Position numbers and translations under genes: made by a program | NCBI RefSeq assembly: GCF_900102965.1 | Contig: NZ_FNGM01000006.1 | Location: 1 to 64,000, forward strand | Direction: 5' to 3' | Source of the DNA: Paenibacillus jilunlii | GTDB taxonomy: Bacteria > Bacillota > Bacilli > Paenibacillales > Paenibacillaceae | DNA: 64,000 bases | Notes under the pieces: generated by a model | Told to the model about the DNA's origin: nothing | The model's database searches: none | The model's input: only the letters and a program-made list of their open reading frames with translations | Part shown: positions 16,320 to 26,162 of the stretch, piece after piece | How positions within the stretch are numbered: position 1 is the stretch's first letter | How the letters are laid out: each line of letters opens with the position of its first letter

Positions 16320-17599
16320 TAAGGGCTCACCACAAGCGACACTGCAAGCTGCTCCCAGTCGACATGCGAGCGCAGACGTTCGTTGACTTCTTCCAGTGTG
16401 ATCGATTCATAAAGCGGAAGCACTTCAAAAAGGTCCCCTCCGCGGAACTGGTACCGCGTGAATTCATGGGCAATGCTCTCAGGCGAATTCAGCATGCGCA
16501 GATAGCCGCCGATTTTCTTTTTGCGGGCCCGTTCAAAATCCTTCTCCGCAAAACCGGACGCCAGCACGAGATTGATTTCTTCCTTAATCCGCTTCAGCAG
16601 CAGATCAGTGTCTTTGGTATCGCCGCCGATAGCCGAAAACGCGTATTGCGGCGAGCTGTTGAATTCATGTCCGAAGCTGTCCGAGATCAGCTCTTCGTCA
16701 TACAGTTTCTGGTACAGTGCCGTACTGCTCCCGAGCAGCAGGTCCAGCATCAGCTTGGTCGTCAAATCGCGGCGCACCGCAGCTTCCCCGGTCAGGCCCT
16801 CCACCTTTTCCTTGAAGCCGAACAGCAGCTTCGGCATGGACACCGCCAGCTTGCTCTCCTTGACTTTTGTGGCTACCTGAGCAGGCTCTTCCTCAAAAAT
16901 GCGCTGGATTTCTCCCTGTTTGCCGTAAGATTTGCCCTTCTGGTTGTTGCGGATCAGCTCGAACACCTTCTCCGGATCGACTCCGCCGACTACAAACAAC
17001 AGCATATTGCTGGGATGGTAGAAGGAATTGTAGCAGGTATACAAGGTTTCTTTGGTGATCGTGGCAATCGATTCGATGGTACCGGCAATATCGATATGGA
17101 CCGGGTGTTTGGAATACATGGCTTCGATTAAACCAAAATAAACGCGCCAGTCGGGATTATCCGCATACATATTGATTTCCTGGCCGATGATGCCCTTTTC
17201 CTTCTCCACATTCTCATCGGTGAAATAAGGCCGCTGCACGAAATCCACAAGCGTACTAAGGTTGGTTTCGATATTTTCGGTTGCCGAAAAGAGGTATACC
17301 GTCTGGTCAAAGCTGGTAAACGCATTTGCTGAAGCTCCGTTGGATGCAAAGGTGGCGAAAATATCGCCTTCCGGCTCCTCGAACATTTTATGCTCCAGGA
17401 AGTGGGCAATGCCGTCAGGAACTGTCGTTTCTTCGCCTCCTGCAACCTTGAAGTGATTGTCCACGGACCCGTATTTGGTCGCAAAGGTGGCATAGGTTTT
17501 GAGAAAAGCCGGCTTCGGCAGCACATACACCTGCAGACCGTTATCCATAACCTCGTGATACAGCGTTTCTTGAAGTTTCTCGTAATGAATCTTCTCCAC
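16319..17599 (-). CDS. ymfH: M16 family zinc peptidase (YmfH-like), active-site motif intact
   Basis: 426 aa pitrilysin/insulinase-type metalloprotease. The inverted zinc motif HxxEH is present as AHFLEHKMF (about residue 68), with the downstream glutamate region EKGIIGQEINMY. The C-terminal half is the second M16 domain without zinc. GTG start with AGGGGGAA upstream. It lies 2 nt after the degenerate partner ymfF, a pairing like AlbE/AlbF or mitochondrial MPP, so the two probably form a heterodimer (inference). The substrate is unknown. Confidence 0.92.
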   Translation of the reverse strand: MEKIHYEKLQETLYHEVMDNGLQVYVLPKPAFLKTYATFATKYGSVDNHFKVAGGEETTVPDGIAHFLEHKMFEEPEGDIFATFASNGASANAFTSFDQTVYLFSATENIETNLSTLVDFVQRPYFTDENVEKEKGIIGQEINMYADNPDWRVYFGLIEAMYSKHPVHIDIAGTIESIATITKETLYTCYNSFYHPSNMLLFVVGGVDPEKVFELIRNNQKGKSYGKQGEIQRIFEEEPAQVATKVKESKLAVSMPKLLFGFKEKVEGLTGEAAVRRDLTTKLMLDLLLGSSTALYQKLYDEELISDSFGHEFNSSPQYAFSAIGGDTKDTDLLLKRIKEEINLVLASGFAEKDFERARKKKIGGYLRMLNSPESIAHEFTRYQFRGGDLFEVLPLYESITLEEVNERLRSHVDWEQLAVSLVVSP

Positions 17600-17601
17600 C
17601 G

Positions 17602-18879
17602 TTATTCCCCCTTCCCTGTCAGGAAATAAATCGTATCCAGCTCAAAGGTGCCGGCTGCAGCCTTCACATCTTCTGCCCCCGTGCTGTCAACCTGAGCCAG
17701 GAGTTCCTGGGCGGAGCGGTCTTTTCCGGACAACTGGCGGTTGAAGTCAAAGGATATCATTTCAAAAGCGGAGTCCTGAATTTCGGAGAGCAGATTGCGG
17801 ATCATGGCTTTGGTCTGGCTCAGCTCCAGCTCACTGATATTCCCGGCCTGGAGTTCATCCAGCTGCTTGCGGATAATGTCCACGGCTTTGCTGTAGTTCT
17901 GTGTCTCAATCCCCGATTGAATGGTGCCAATGCCTTTATGGCCGTCATAACGCGAGGATGCGTAATAAGCCAGGCTCTCTTTCTCGCGCACGTTCACAAA
18001 CAGCTTGGAGTGCGGATATCCGCCCAGAATACCGTTGTACATGAGCGCTGAAGCATACCTGTCGTCTTTGTAGGTTATCGGGGTGCGCAGACCCATGTTG
18101 AGCTTCCCCTGATTGACATCGAGCTTCTCTTCCACCGTGCGGACCTCCGTAACGGTTACCGGTGAAAAATTAGAGGAATACTCCGCTGATTCCCCGTGGG
18201 CACGGCCGAAATGGCGGGTTACCAGCTTCTCTACTTCCTCAGGGGTGGTGTCACCTACGACATACAGGTCGAGAATGGCTCCGCCCAGCCAGGAATTATA
18301 GGACTGATAGAGCGATTCCGGAGTAATGCCGTCGAGATCGGCTCTTTGGCCCAGCGGGTGAAGACGGTACGGTTCGTGCCGGCACATTTCTTCAATGCAG
18401 CGTTCGGCTGCATAACGGATTTTGTCGTTGACGATGGCTTCCAGCTTCTTGCGCACGGTTTCGCGCTCGGTTGCTACATAGGAAGCACGGAAACTCCCTG
18501 CCTCCAGCAGCGGTTTTGTCAGCACCTCTCCGAGAAACGCAAACGATTCGCCCAGCAGGCTTTCTTTGCTCTGGACAAAGGAATCATTGATCGTATCCAT
18601 ACGAAACTGGACAATCTGATAGTCGCCTCTTTTATAAATGTCAAAACCGAAACCGGCCCCGTACAGCTCCTCCAGACGTTCGCGGAACTGTGTGGTTTCG
18701 GGATAATTCGCCGTCCCTCTGCGCAGCACAAAGGGAATCAGCGCTGTCGGGGTCACCGTGTTTTCATCAAGCGGAACACCGGCATAGAGTGAGATGGCGA
18801 ATGTCTTGAACGCCTTGGTCGGCAGGACATGAATACGCATACCTGCGGCGCTGCCATGTTGAAATCCATTATTTGTCAA
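17602..18879 (-). CDS. ymfF: M16 family peptidase-like subunit (YmfF-like), lacking HxxEH
   Basis: 425 aa with both M16 domains, but the position where the zinc motif should stand reads ALIPFVLRRG, with no HxxEH, so it is almost surely not catalytic on its own. The start is the TTG at 18879 (TNNGFQHGSAAGMRIHVL), chosen because AAAGGAG is 8 nt upstream; the frame stays open 27 codons further with no family similarity. It would supply the non-catalytic half of a complex with the next gene. A strong inverted repeat (18921-18959) lies in its leader. Confidence 0.88.
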   Translation of the reverse strand: MTNNGFQHGSAAGMRIHVLPTKAFKTFAISLYAGVPLDENTVTPTALIPFVLRRGTANYPETTQFRERLEELYGAGFGFDIYKRGDYQIVQFRMDTINDSFVQSKESLLGESFAFLGEVLTKPLLEAGSFRASYVATERETVRKKLEAIVNDKIRYAAERCIEEMCRHEPYRLHPLGQRADLDGITPESLYQSYNSWLGGAILDLYVVGDTTPEEVEKLVTRHFGRAHGESAEYSSNFSPVTVTEVRTVEEKLDVNQGKLNMGLRTPITYKDDRYASALMYNGILGGYPHSKLFVNVREKESLAYYASSRYDGHKGIGTIQSGIETQNYSKAVDIIRKQLDELQAGNISELELSQTKAMIRNLLSEIQDSAFEMISFDFNRQLSGKDRSAQELLAQVDSTGAEDVKAAAGTFELDTIYFLTGKGE

Positions 18880-18920
18880 GTCCAAAACTCCTTTGCGGCG
18901 GGGATAACTGCCATATAAGC

Positions 18921-18959
18921 TGAACTTAAGAGCAATAACAAGCCGGATTCTTAAGTTCA
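18921..18959. repeat. Inverted repeat upstream of ymfF
   Basis: TGAACTTAAGA and TCTTAAGTTCA are perfect 11-bp arms with a 17-nt loop. There is no U-tract. It sits about 40 nt before the ymfF start: an operator-like palindrome, leader hairpin or small repeat. Confidence 0.65.
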
Positions 18960-19017
18960 CTCTCTATACAACAAGTTTATGAAGTATTATCCATTCTAAA
19001 CCATTCCAAAGTAAGGA

Positions 19018-19045
19018 AGCAACCGGAAGCAGGCTGCCGGTTGCT
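19018..19045 (-). terminator. Terminator-like hairpin after sleB
   Basis: AGCAACCGG and CCGGTTGCT, a perfect 9-bp stem with a 10-nt loop, then TTCCTT on the minus strand. Confidence 0.65.
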
Positions 19046-19087
19046 CTTGGTCGATTTTTGACTTATATGGTGCTGCCATATTGCCGG

Positions 19088-19951
19088 CTACATGCAGAAA
19101 ATATGCTCGCCGATGGTCTTCACCTGCGGACGGCTCCAAATCCATTTGGATGTGGCTGTCTTCGGATTGAAGTAATAAATGCAGCCGCCGGAAGGGTCCC
19201 AGCCGTTAAGGGCCTGCTGCACCGCCTTGCGCGCCTGTTCATTCGGCTCCAGATAAATCTGTCCATCTGCCACTGCGGTGAAGGCGCCCGGCTGAAAAAT
19301 CACACCGGAAGGTGTATTCGGAAAGTTTGGTGATTTCACACGGTTCAGAATGACCGCAGCTACTGCAACCTGGCCTTCAAACGGTTCACCGCGCGACTCT
19401 CCATATACGGCATTGGCCATAATTTTGAGATCATTCTCCGACAAGCCCATGGTGTTGCCGGAGCTAAGCTCGGCTGTATTCTTGTTAGCCGCATTTGAAG
19501 CTCCGGTGTTCCCGTTGCCTCCCGTCTTCTTAGCAGTGCTGGTTGACGGTTCTGTAGGCTTCCAGGCTTTGGTGGCGTTATAGAGCTTCAGCTTTGTTTT
19601 GGCCCCGACAATACCGTCAGCCTTCATCCCAAATTTCCACTGGAACCACGTAACTGCATTTTTAGTTTTGGCTCCAAATTGGCTGTCTATGGCACCCGCA
19701 TAAAATCCGAGATGCTTGAGCCTGCCCTGCAGCTCGTAGACATCCTGTCCGGAAGAACCCACCTTAAGCAGGGTCGTCCCAAACGCAGGCAGCGCCTCTT
19801 CTTCAGGCACAGTGCTCTCCGTCATTGGAGATGTATGATTATTCTGATTCGCATAAACTGCACCTGGTTCCTTGATGAGTATAGCTGTGAACGGTGCAGC
19901 TGCCAGTGCAAGGGTTAGTGCGGCAAATATCCATTGCGTGTGCTTTTTCAT
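19088..19951 (-). CDS. sleB: Spore cortex-lytic enzyme SleB
   Basis: 287 aa lytic transglycosylase that degrades the spore cortex (muramic-lactam peptidoglycan) at germination. N-terminal signal peptide (about 1-35), a peptidoglycan-binding domain (about 62-125, GSSGQDVYELQGRLKHLGFY), an Asn/Ser/Thr linker, and the catalytic Hydrolase_2 domain (about 170-287, IMANAVYGESRGEPFEGQVAVAAVILNR; the Glu in YGESRGEP is catalytic). No ypeB follows, unlike the usual sleB-ypeB pair. A sigma-G-like promoter precedes it. The RBS is weak and distant, so the exact ATG is less certain. Confidence 0.93.
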   Translation of the reverse strand: MKKHTQWIFAALTLALAAAPFTAILIKEPGAVYANQNNHTSPMTESTVPEEEALPAFGTTLLKVGSSGQDVYELQGRLKHLGFYAGAIDSQFGAKTKNAVTWFQWKFGMKADGIVGAKTKLKLYNATKAWKPTEPSTSTAKKTGGNGNTGASNAANKNTAELSSGNTMGLSENDLKIMANAVYGESRGEPFEGQVAVAAVILNRVKSPNFPNTPSGVIFQPGAFTAVADGQIYLEPNEQARKAVQQALNGWDPSGGCIYYFNPKTATSKWIWSRPQVKTIGEHIFCM

Positions 19952-20001
19952 TGGGGATCGCTCTACCTTTCTCTTGTAAGTTCTGCATGGATGGCTAAAG
20001 T

Positions 20002-20032
20002 TATTATGACGACTGGCAGGGCATCCTATGCA
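20002..20032 (-). promoter_or_regulatory. Candidate sigma-G promoter of sleB
   Basis: Minus strand TGCATA (20027-20032), 18-nt spacer, CATAATA (20002-20008), a close fit to the sigma-F/G pattern. SleB is known to be made in the forespore under sigma-G in Bacillus. Confidence 0.72.
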
Positions 20033-20082
20033 TTACCGGCTTCGAAACAAGCGGTCCCGGTGAATCCGGTTTAACTTGAAAT

Positions 20083-20116
20083 ACAACAAACCCCCTTCCA
20101 ATAAGGAAGAGGGCTT
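20083..20116 (-). terminator. Terminator of spoIIIE
   Basis: CCCTCTTCC-TTATT-GGAAGGGGG then TTTGTTGT on the minus strand, about 25 nt after the stop. Confidence 0.85.
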
Positions 20117-20141
20117 GATCCCTAATAAATAATACCAATAG

Positions 20142-22802
20142 TTAAGAGCTAATCCGGTTATGCTGGTATTGTTCCAGCGACATCAACACTTCGCGGGGTT
20201 TACTGCCTTCGTATGGTCCGATCACGCTCCGCGCCTCCATAGCATCGATCAGCCTCGCAGCGCGAGTATAACCGACACGCATGCGCCGCTGAAGCAGTGA
20301 TACCGAAGCTTGCTTCGCTTCCAGCACAATCTGCACCGCCTGCTCATACAATTCATCTTGCGGCTCATCGTCTTCAGTCACCGTGTCATCCACTTCAGGA
20401 ACAATGGACTCATCGTAATTGGCTTCCCCTTGACTGCTGACATACTGGACAATCGTTTCCACTTCCTGATCGCTCATAAAAGCACCCTGGACGCGTATCG
20501 GCTTAGAAGCGCCCATAGGCAGGAAAAGCATGTCGCCACGGCCCAGCAGCTTCTCCGCTCCCGGCATATCCAGAATGGTCCGCGAATCAACGTTAGAGGA
20601 TACCCCGAACGCAATGCGTGAAGGAATATTGGCCTTAATGAGTCCTGTGATGACATCGACTGACGGACGCTGGGTTGCAATGATTAAGTGGATGCCTGCT
20701 GCGCGGGCCATCTGGGCCAGGCGGCAGATCGCGTCCTCGACATCGTTAGCCGCAACCATCATGAGATCGGCAAGCTCGTCCACGATCACAACAATATAGG
20801 GCAGCACGGCAGCCGGGTTATCCTTCATCAGGTTATTGTAGCCTTCCACATTGCGTGTACCCGATTTGGAGAAGAGTTCATATCTTTTCTCCATTTCAAC
20901 CACAATTTTCTTCAGCGCCAGACTTGCTCTTTTGGGATCTGTGACGACTGGAGCAAGCAGATGAGGTATTCCGTTATACACATTAAGCTCAACCATCTTG
21001 GGGTCAACCATCAGAAACTTAACCTCATTCGGTTTGGCTTTATATAAAATACTGGTAATAATGCCGTTAATGCAGACAGACTTCCCGGAACCCGTTGCTC
21101 CCGCTACAAGGAGATGGGGCATCTTCGCCAGATTGCCGACAATCGTCTGCCCGGAAATATCTCGCCCGAAGGCAATCGATAACCTGGATTCGGCATCCTG
21201 GAAAATCTGCGTCTCCATGACCTCGCGCATGGTTACGACCGACACTTCCGGATTAGGCACCTCAATCCCTATGGCAGACTTGCCTGGGATAGGCGCCTCC
21301 ATACGGATATCCTTGGCCGCCAGGGCCAGCGCAATATCATCCGTCAGATTCACAATGCGGCTGACCTTGACGCCGATATCCGGTTGAATCTCGTACCTGG
21401 TAACGGCTGGTCCTCTGACAACCTCCAGCACTTTCGCCCGCACGCCAAAGCTCTCCAGTGTGGCTTCCAGCTTGCGTGCCGTCTGCATGTAATCATTCTG
21501 GTCACCGGACTTGGCTCCGTTGTTAGGCTTAGCCAAGAGCCGGAAAGGCGGCAGCTTGTACGGCTTGGGCGGAGGAGGCAGCGGTACGGGAACCGGTTCT
21601 CCGCCCTCCGCCGAATCCAGCAGCCCGTTCAGTTCGAGCGGTGCCAGTTCCTCTTCCGGCACGTCCTCCACAGCCGGGATACCTCCGTTAACCGGGGGTG
21701 TCCCGGAAACGGCTTCCCTGACCGCTCCGCTGCGCGCTGCAGGAGAAAATTCGCTCCATTCTTCTCGATCCTCCGCATTCAAGCCTTCCGCACGGATGTG
21801 CTCAAAGAAATCACGAATAATCGGAGTAACAGGCTCTGTATCATCACCTAGATAATCCTCGTCATCGTCCAGCTGTGACAGGTCTCCTCCGGGGTAACCC
21901 GAAATAATTGGACCGGAAGGTGTACCGCTCAGCACCACATCTGCATCTTCATCCGCAGAATGGCCTTCGCCAGCAGGTTGTCCAGTTCTTGCCCCTCCGC
22001 TGAACCAGCCACCGATTCTACGCAGGAACTGCGGCTGGCTGCGGCTTGGAAGCTGCTGTTCGTCCTCATCCTCATCGTCGTCATCCTGCACAGGCTGTGG
22101 AGCAGGTGTCCTTGCGGTTCTGGCCGTTCTGGCAGGTCTGGAGTTTACCGGGACGGCAGCCGGCCGGTTGGCGGCCTTCTGCCGGATGCCTTCCACCAGC
22201 TTCACTACCCGGACGCGCAGCAATGTAAACAGTTCTACATAGGAGAGGTTCGTGATCAGCATAAAGCTGATCGCCAGCATAACAATCATCAGCAGCTTGG
22301 CGCCCAGACTCCCGAACAGCCACAGCAATGCGGCGTATTCCAGTGCCCCGACATACCCTCCGCTGATGTCCTTGCCCAGCATATATACATCACTGCCGTC
22401 TACACCCGGTGAAAGCGAGCCTGACAGATCATTATGTATTTGGGCCAGCACATTGCCGGGATGGAGCATCGATAATGGGCCCAGTTTCTGCTCCATGGCT
22501 GAAATTGTACTCATCAGGCACATAGACAGCACCAGCAGCAGTGCGCCGGAATGGCGGCTTGTCCATTTGGAAGGCCACCTCCGGTGAATCATTACCATCA
22601 ATCCATAAAAAATCCCTACCAGCGGCAGCACAAAATAGAATCTGCCGAATAAATAGCCTGACATATTCGAGAGAGAGCGTCCTACCGCTGCCTCACCGGA
22701 TAATGCGATGACGGAGATTGTAATCAGCATGATCCCGTAGATTTCATATTTTAAAACGCTGCCGAGCAGCGCTTTTTTCTTTTTCTTTCTTCGTTTAGCC
22801 AC
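20142..22802 (-). CDS. spoIIIE: FtsK/SpoIIIE family DNA translocase
   Basis: 886 aa septal DNA pump that moves the chromosome into the forespore and clears DNA from division septa. Lysine-rich N terminus, four transmembrane helices (about 15-175), a Pro/acidic linker (about 190-420), then the motor: GATGSGKS Walker [12 protein letters not shown] Walker B, and [18 protein letters not shown]. The last 65 residues form the gamma winged-helix that reads SRS/KOPS sites ([18 protein letters not shown]). The start is the GTG at 22802 ([10 protein letters not shown]), spaced from GGGGG; the ORF opens three codons earlier. It has an extended -10 promoter. Confidence 0.97.
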   Translation of the reverse strand: MAKRRKKKKKALLGSVLKYEIYGIMLITISVIALSGEAAVGRSLSNMSGYLFGRFYFVLPLVGIFYGLMVMIHRRWPSKWTSRHSGALLLVLSMCLMSTISAMEQKLGPLSMLHPGNVLAQIHNDLSGSLSPGVDGSDVYMLGKDISGGYVGALEYAALLWLFGSLGAKLLMIVMLAISFMLITNLSYVELFTLLRVRVVKLVEGIRQKAANRPAAVPVNSRPARTARTARTPAPQPVQDDDDEDEDEQQLPSRSQPQFLRRIGGWFSGGARTGQPAGEGHSADEDADVVLSGTPSGPIISGYPGGDLSQLDDDEDYLGDDTEPVTPIIRDFFEHIRAEGLNAEDREEWSEFSPAARSGAVREAVSGTPPVNGGIPAVEDVPEEELAPLELNGLLDSAEGGEPVPVPLPPPPKPYKLPPFRLLAKPNNGAKSGDQNDYMQTARKLEATLESFGVRAKVLEVVRGPAVTRYEIQPDIGVKVSRIVNLTDDIALALAAKDIRMEAPIPGKSAIGIEVPNPEVSVVTMREVMETQIFQDAESRLSIAFGRDISGQTIVGNLAKMPHLLVAGATGSGKSVCINGIITSILYKAKPNEVKFLMVDPKMVELNVYNGIPHLLAPVVTDPKRASLALKKIVVEMEKRYELFSKSGTRNVEGYNNLMKDNPAAVLPYIVVIVDELADLMMVAANDVEDAICRLAQMARAAGIHLIIATQRPSVDVITGLIKANIPSRIAFGVSSNVDSRTILDMPGAEKLLGRGDMLFLPMGASKPIRVQGAFMSDQEVETIVQYVSSQGEANYDESIVPEVDDTVTEDDEPQDELYEQAVQIVLEAKQASVSLLQRRMRVGYTRAARLIDAMEARSVIGPYEGSKPREVLMSLEQYQHNRISS

Positions 22803-22823
22803 AACAGCCACCCCCGGAACAAT

Positions 22824-22832
22824 ATTATACCA
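22824..22832 (-). promoter_or_regulatory. Extended -10 promoter of spoIIIE
   Basis: TGGTATAAT on the minus strand (TG-N-TATAAT) without a recognisable -35. The implied start is only about 15 nt from the GTG codon. Confidence 0.55.
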
Positions 22833-22931
22833 TATAATGGCGTGGCGTACCTATGTTCTCTTTTGTCAGAAAATGCATCTTTCTGCATGTTGTTCGCATT
22901 TTCTGCAAAAGTTCCGGGGGGAATGGTTTAT

Positions 22932-23144
22932 TTATTTCCAGCTGATGATGGCTCCCGGTGAAAATGCCGGGTCCAGATACTTTTCCAGCGGACAATCCAG
23001 CAGCCTGACGATACGCGCCCGTCCGCGGTCCAGCGGTTCCACCTGCAGCAGCAGCCCCTGGAAGCTGACCTCCTCCAACGGCTCCATGAAGCTGACCGCC
23101 CCTTCAAACACCTGTTCCAGCGGAATAACAGTATACAAGGTCAT
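22932..23144 (-). CDS. ylzJ: YlzJ-like protein
   Basis: 70 aa, matching the YlzJ-like family of unknown function: it starts [15 protein letters not shown] and carries a central [13 protein letters not shown]. Its ATG overlaps the tepA stop (ATGA, 23141-23144), so the two are translationally coupled, the order also seen in B. subtilis between tepA and spoIIIE. No membrane segment. Confidence 0.88.
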   Translation of the reverse strand: MTLYTVIPLEQVFEGAVSFMEPLEEVSFQGLLLQVEPLDRGRARIVRLLDCPLEKYLDPAFSPGAIISWK

Positions 23145-23920
23145 TGCGTAAGCCCTCCTTGAACAATCTGTTCCGGCGGCTGCCCCATCTCAGCGGCAAT
23201 CATTCCGTTCAACCGGGACATCGCTGCACCGATTCCGCCTACCTCATCCATCAGTCCGTACTTAACGGCATCATGACCGCCGACTGCCGTACCGATATCC
23301 CGGTTCAGCTCACCCGTACGGAACATCAGATCCTTGAACTGCTGTTCGGAAATCCGTGAATGGGAGGTTACAAACCTCACCATCCTCTCCTGCATCCGCT
23401 CCATATATTCGAAGGTCTGCGGTACCCCGATCACCAGACCGTTCATTCGGATCGGATGAATCGTCATCGTCGCGCTCTCGGCAATGATGGAGTAGCTGGA
23501 GGCTACGGCAATCGGCACACCGATGCTGTGTCCTCCGCCAATGACCACAGTCACCGTAGGCTTCGACAGCGAAGCGATCATTTCCGCAATTGCAAGCCCG
23601 GCCTCAACATCGCCGCCGACAGTATTCAGAATAATCAGCAGGCCTTTGATGGTTTTACTCTGCTCTGCGGCAACCAGCTGCGGAATAATATGTTCGTATT
23701 TGGTGGTTTTATTATGCGGCGGCAGCACAAAATGCCCCTCAATCTGTCCGATAATTGTCATGCAGAAAATGTCCGGCTCGCCGGTCGGTACAGCGGTCTG
23801 ACCCAGCTCTTTCACAATTCCAGCCGTTCCCGGAAGTACCGGCTCGCTGGTTTGCGGTTTCACCACATCCGGGAGGACCTCCTCATTTGTGCCGACATTT
23901 GTCCCTTCAGTTTCTTCCAT
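23141..23920 (-). CDS. tepA: Translocation-enhancing protein TepA (ClpP-fold serine protease-like)
   Basis: 259 aa cytoplasmic ClpP/SppA-fold protein; in B. subtilis TepA (YmfB) is needed in sporulation and was linked to protein export. Family signatures: [58 protein letters not shown] (probable nucleophile Ser) and [12 protein letters not shown]. The start is the ATG at 23920 (MEETEG), as in B. subtilis TepA, which begins MEE; an upstream in-frame ATG at 23968 has no RBS. It follows the RNase J terminator. Confidence 0.92.
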   Translation of the reverse strand: MEETEGTNVGTNEEVLPDVVKPQTSEPVLPGTAGIVKELGQTAVPTGEPDIFCMTIIGQIEGHFVLPPHNKTTKYEHIIPQLVAAEQSKTIKGLLIILNTVGGDVEAGLAIAEMIASLSKPTVTVVIGGGHSIGVPIAVASSYSIIAESATMTIHPIRMNGLVIGVPQTFEYMERMQERMVRFVTSHSRISEQQFKDLMFRTGELNRDIGTAVGGHDAVKYGLMDEVGGIGAAMSRLNGMIAAEMGQPPEQIVQGGLTQ

Positions 23921-24079
23921 TGTTCGCAGCGCTCCCTTTTTGCTTGCAGCACTCGCGGCTGCAGCCATACTAGCTTTGGTTAGTATGACATTTCAGGGGA
24001 CCTGCTTATACACCCGGCCTTGATATTTGTCCACAACAGCTCCAAGCAGAGCGTTGAGGTTACAGGATCAAAATACAGC

Positions 24080-24131
24080 AAAAGCCCCTCCAACCCTGGA
24101 AACCGTCCAATATTTCCGGGAAGAAGGGGCG
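24080..24131 (-). terminator. Terminator of the RNase J gene
   Basis: GCCCCTTC ... GGAGGGGC with a second internal stem CCCGGAAA/TTTCCaGGG, followed by TTTT on the minus strand. Confidence 0.82.
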
Positions 24132-24181
24132 TTTGGCCCTGCATATTTATTTATTTATTTATTAAGAAGCTGGCTTCTTGA

Positions 24182-25861
24182 TTACACTTCCATGATGATC
24201 GGAAGAATCATCGGTCTGCGGCGTGTTTGCTCATAGAGGAAACGGCCTAGTGAATCCTTAACACTTGTTTTCAGTGAAGCCCACTCATTGACCTTCTCGC
24301 TCATCAGACGCTGCAGCGTGCCGGATACAATCCGGTTTGCTTCGTCCAAGAGCCCTTCGGATTCCCGTACATACACAAAGCCGCGGGAGATAATATCCGG
24401 TCCGGAAACAATAGCGCCGTTCTGCTTGCTCAGCGTGACAACCACTACAAGAATACCGTCCTGGGACAGCAGCTTGCGGTCACGCAATACAATGTTGCCT
24501 ACATCCCCTACACCCAGTCCATCAATCAGCACGTTGCCTGCTGTTACCTTGCCGGCTCTGCGTGCTGAACCGCCGGAAATCTCAATGACTTCACCCAGTT
24601 CAGTGATGAAGATGTTGGCTGGTTCTACACCTACGGATTCCGCAAGCAGTGCATGTCTACGCTGCATCCGGAATTCACCGTGAATAGGAAGGAAGTATTT
24701 CGGTTTCATCAGGTTGAGCATAAGCTTCAGTTCTTCCTGGCTCCCGTGTCCAGATACGTGAACACCGGAATTGGATCCGCTGTAAATTACGTTGGCGCCC
24801 AGCCGGAACAGTTCATCAATGGTACGGCCGACATATTTCTCATTGCCTGGTACCGGGGTTGCCGCAATAATTACGGTGTCGCCCGGCAGGATGTCAACTT
24901 TGCGGTGACTGGAGCGCGCCATACGGGTAAGCGCCGACATAGGCTCACCCTGGCTGCCTGTGCACAATACCACTACGCGGTTGCCAGCCATTCTGTTCAT
25001 TTCTTCCGGCTCAATCAGCATGCCGTCTGGAACGTGGAGATACCCAAGCTCGGAAGCAATGGATACTACATTGACCATACTGCGTCCGATAACGGTAATC
25101 TTGCGTCCCGTAGATTCTGCAGCATTTACTACCTGTTGGATACGATGCACGTTGGAAGCGAAGGTTGCAACCACCACACGCTGTTCGGCTTTGCGGAAAA
25201 TGTCCTCCAGAACGATGCCGACATTCTTCTCCGAAGGAGTAAAGCCCGGCTTCTCAGCATTTGTGCTGTCTGACATGAGTGCGAGCACGCCTTTTTGTCC
25301 GATTTCAGCCATCCGGTGCAAATTGGCAAACTGGCCATTCACTGGAGTATGGTCAAATTTGAAGTCACCAGTGTGAACAACATTGCCCTCCGGCGTCTCG
25401 ATGCATACGCCGACCGAGTCGGGAATACTATGATTTGTTCTGAAGAAAGTTACTTTGAGCGAGCTGCCCAGTTCAATTTCCGAATCCTCATTAATCAGAA
25501 TCCGTTTGGTTTCGCCAAGCAGGTTCGCTTCCTTGAGCTTGTTCTCTACAAGGCCCAGCGTAAGTCTTGTTCCGTAAACCGGAACATTCAGGTTCTTGAG
25601 CACGTACGATAACCCGCCAATGTGATCCTCGTGTCCGTGGGTAAGAACAATACCTCTGACTTTGTCACGGTTCTCAGTTAAGTAAGAGATGTCAGGAATA
25701 ACAATGTCAATCCCGAGCATATCTTCTTCCGGGAACTTAAGTCCCGCATCCACGACCACAATATCGTTTCCGTATTGTACCACATACATGTTTTTTCCGA
25801 TCTCTCCGACTCCGCCCAAAGCGAAAATCGTCAATTTATCGTTGTTGTTTTTTTTGGACAA
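24182..25861 (-). CDS. rnjB: Ribonuclease J (beta-CASP metallo-beta-lactamase RNase)
   Basis: 559 aa 5'-3' exo- and endoribonuclease of mRNA decay and rRNA maturation. The metallo-beta-lactamase motif LTHGHEDHIGG (about 72-82), MSDSTNAEKPG and the beta-CASP motifs (VVLCTGSQGEPMSAL, SGHGSQEEL, LPIHGE) are all intact. The locus (before tepA, after dapA) is that of rnjB in B. subtilis, hence the symbol, but the full zinc motif makes it look catalytically competent, so it may equally be called rnjA. TTG start with AGGAGG upstream. The leader is about 350 nt and highly structured. Confidence 0.94.
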   Translation of the reverse strand: MSKKNNNDKLTIFALGGVGEIGKNMYVVQYGNDIVVVDAGLKFPEEDMLGIDIVIPDISYLTENRDKVRGIVLTHGHEDHIGGLSYVLKNLNVPVYGTRLTLGLVENKLKEANLLGETKRILINEDSEIELGSSLKVTFFRTNHSIPDSVGVCIETPEGNVVHTGDFKFDHTPVNGQFANLHRMAEIGQKGVLALMSDSTNAEKPGFTPSEKNVGIVLEDIFRKAEQRVVVATFASNVHRIQQVVNAAESTGRKITVIGRSMVNVVSIASELGYLHVPDGMLIEPEEMNRMAGNRVVVLCTGSQGEPMSALTRMARSSHRKVDILPGDTVIIAATPVPGNEKYVGRTIDELFRLGANVIYSGSNSGVHVSGHGSQEELKLMLNLMKPKYFLPIHGEFRMQRRHALLAESVGVEPANIFITELGEVIEISGGSARRAGKVTAGNVLIDGLGVGDVGNIVLRDRKLLSQDGILVVVVTLSKQNGAIVSGPDIISRGFVYVRESEGLLDEANRIVSGTLQRLMSEKVNEWASLKTSVKDSLGRFLYEQTRRRPMILPIIMEV

Positions 25862-25989
25862 ATGAATCTAACCCTCCTATGATGTTGGACGTCATACTTT
25901 TATTTGCAAACAATAAGCTTCATTATCTCAGCGGCGCTGAACACTTCTTCAAATTGCTGATAGCTTCCACGATCAACAAGGAAATTCCA

Positions 25990-26121
25990 TAAGTCTGTAA
26001 AATTTCGCCTTGCGAAAATACCTGAATCGGGCAGTGAAACCCTTCTTGAGCGGAAAAACCCCGTCAAAATTCACTGCCCGCGCCCCTTGCGCGAAAATCT
26101 GGCAACATTAGCACAGACTTA
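25990..26121 (-). promoter_or_regulatory. Multi-stem structured element in the RNase J leader
   Basis: Outer arms ATAAGTCTGT (25990-25999) and ACAGACTTAT (26112-26121) enclose three further stems. These are the long arm CGGGCAGTGAA/TTCACTGCCCG (26029-26039 with 26070-26080, 11 bp), an AATTTCGC/GCGAAAAT hairpin (near 26002-26019), and CGCGC/GCGCG (near 26078-26095). Read as RNA on the minus strand it folds as a multi-branch junction about 130 nt long, ending 129 nt before the rnj start. No known riboswitch family is recognised. Confidence 0.65.
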
Positions 26122-26144
26122 TTCAAGGACCTATCCTGTCTCAC

Positions 26145-26162
26145 AATGTAAAAATACATTGA
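26145..26162. repeat. Small AT-rich hairpin in the RNase J leader
   Basis: CAATGTA-aaaa-TACATTG, a 7-bp perfect inverted repeat about 25 nt upstream of the multi-stem element. There is no U-tract. Confidence 0.5.
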
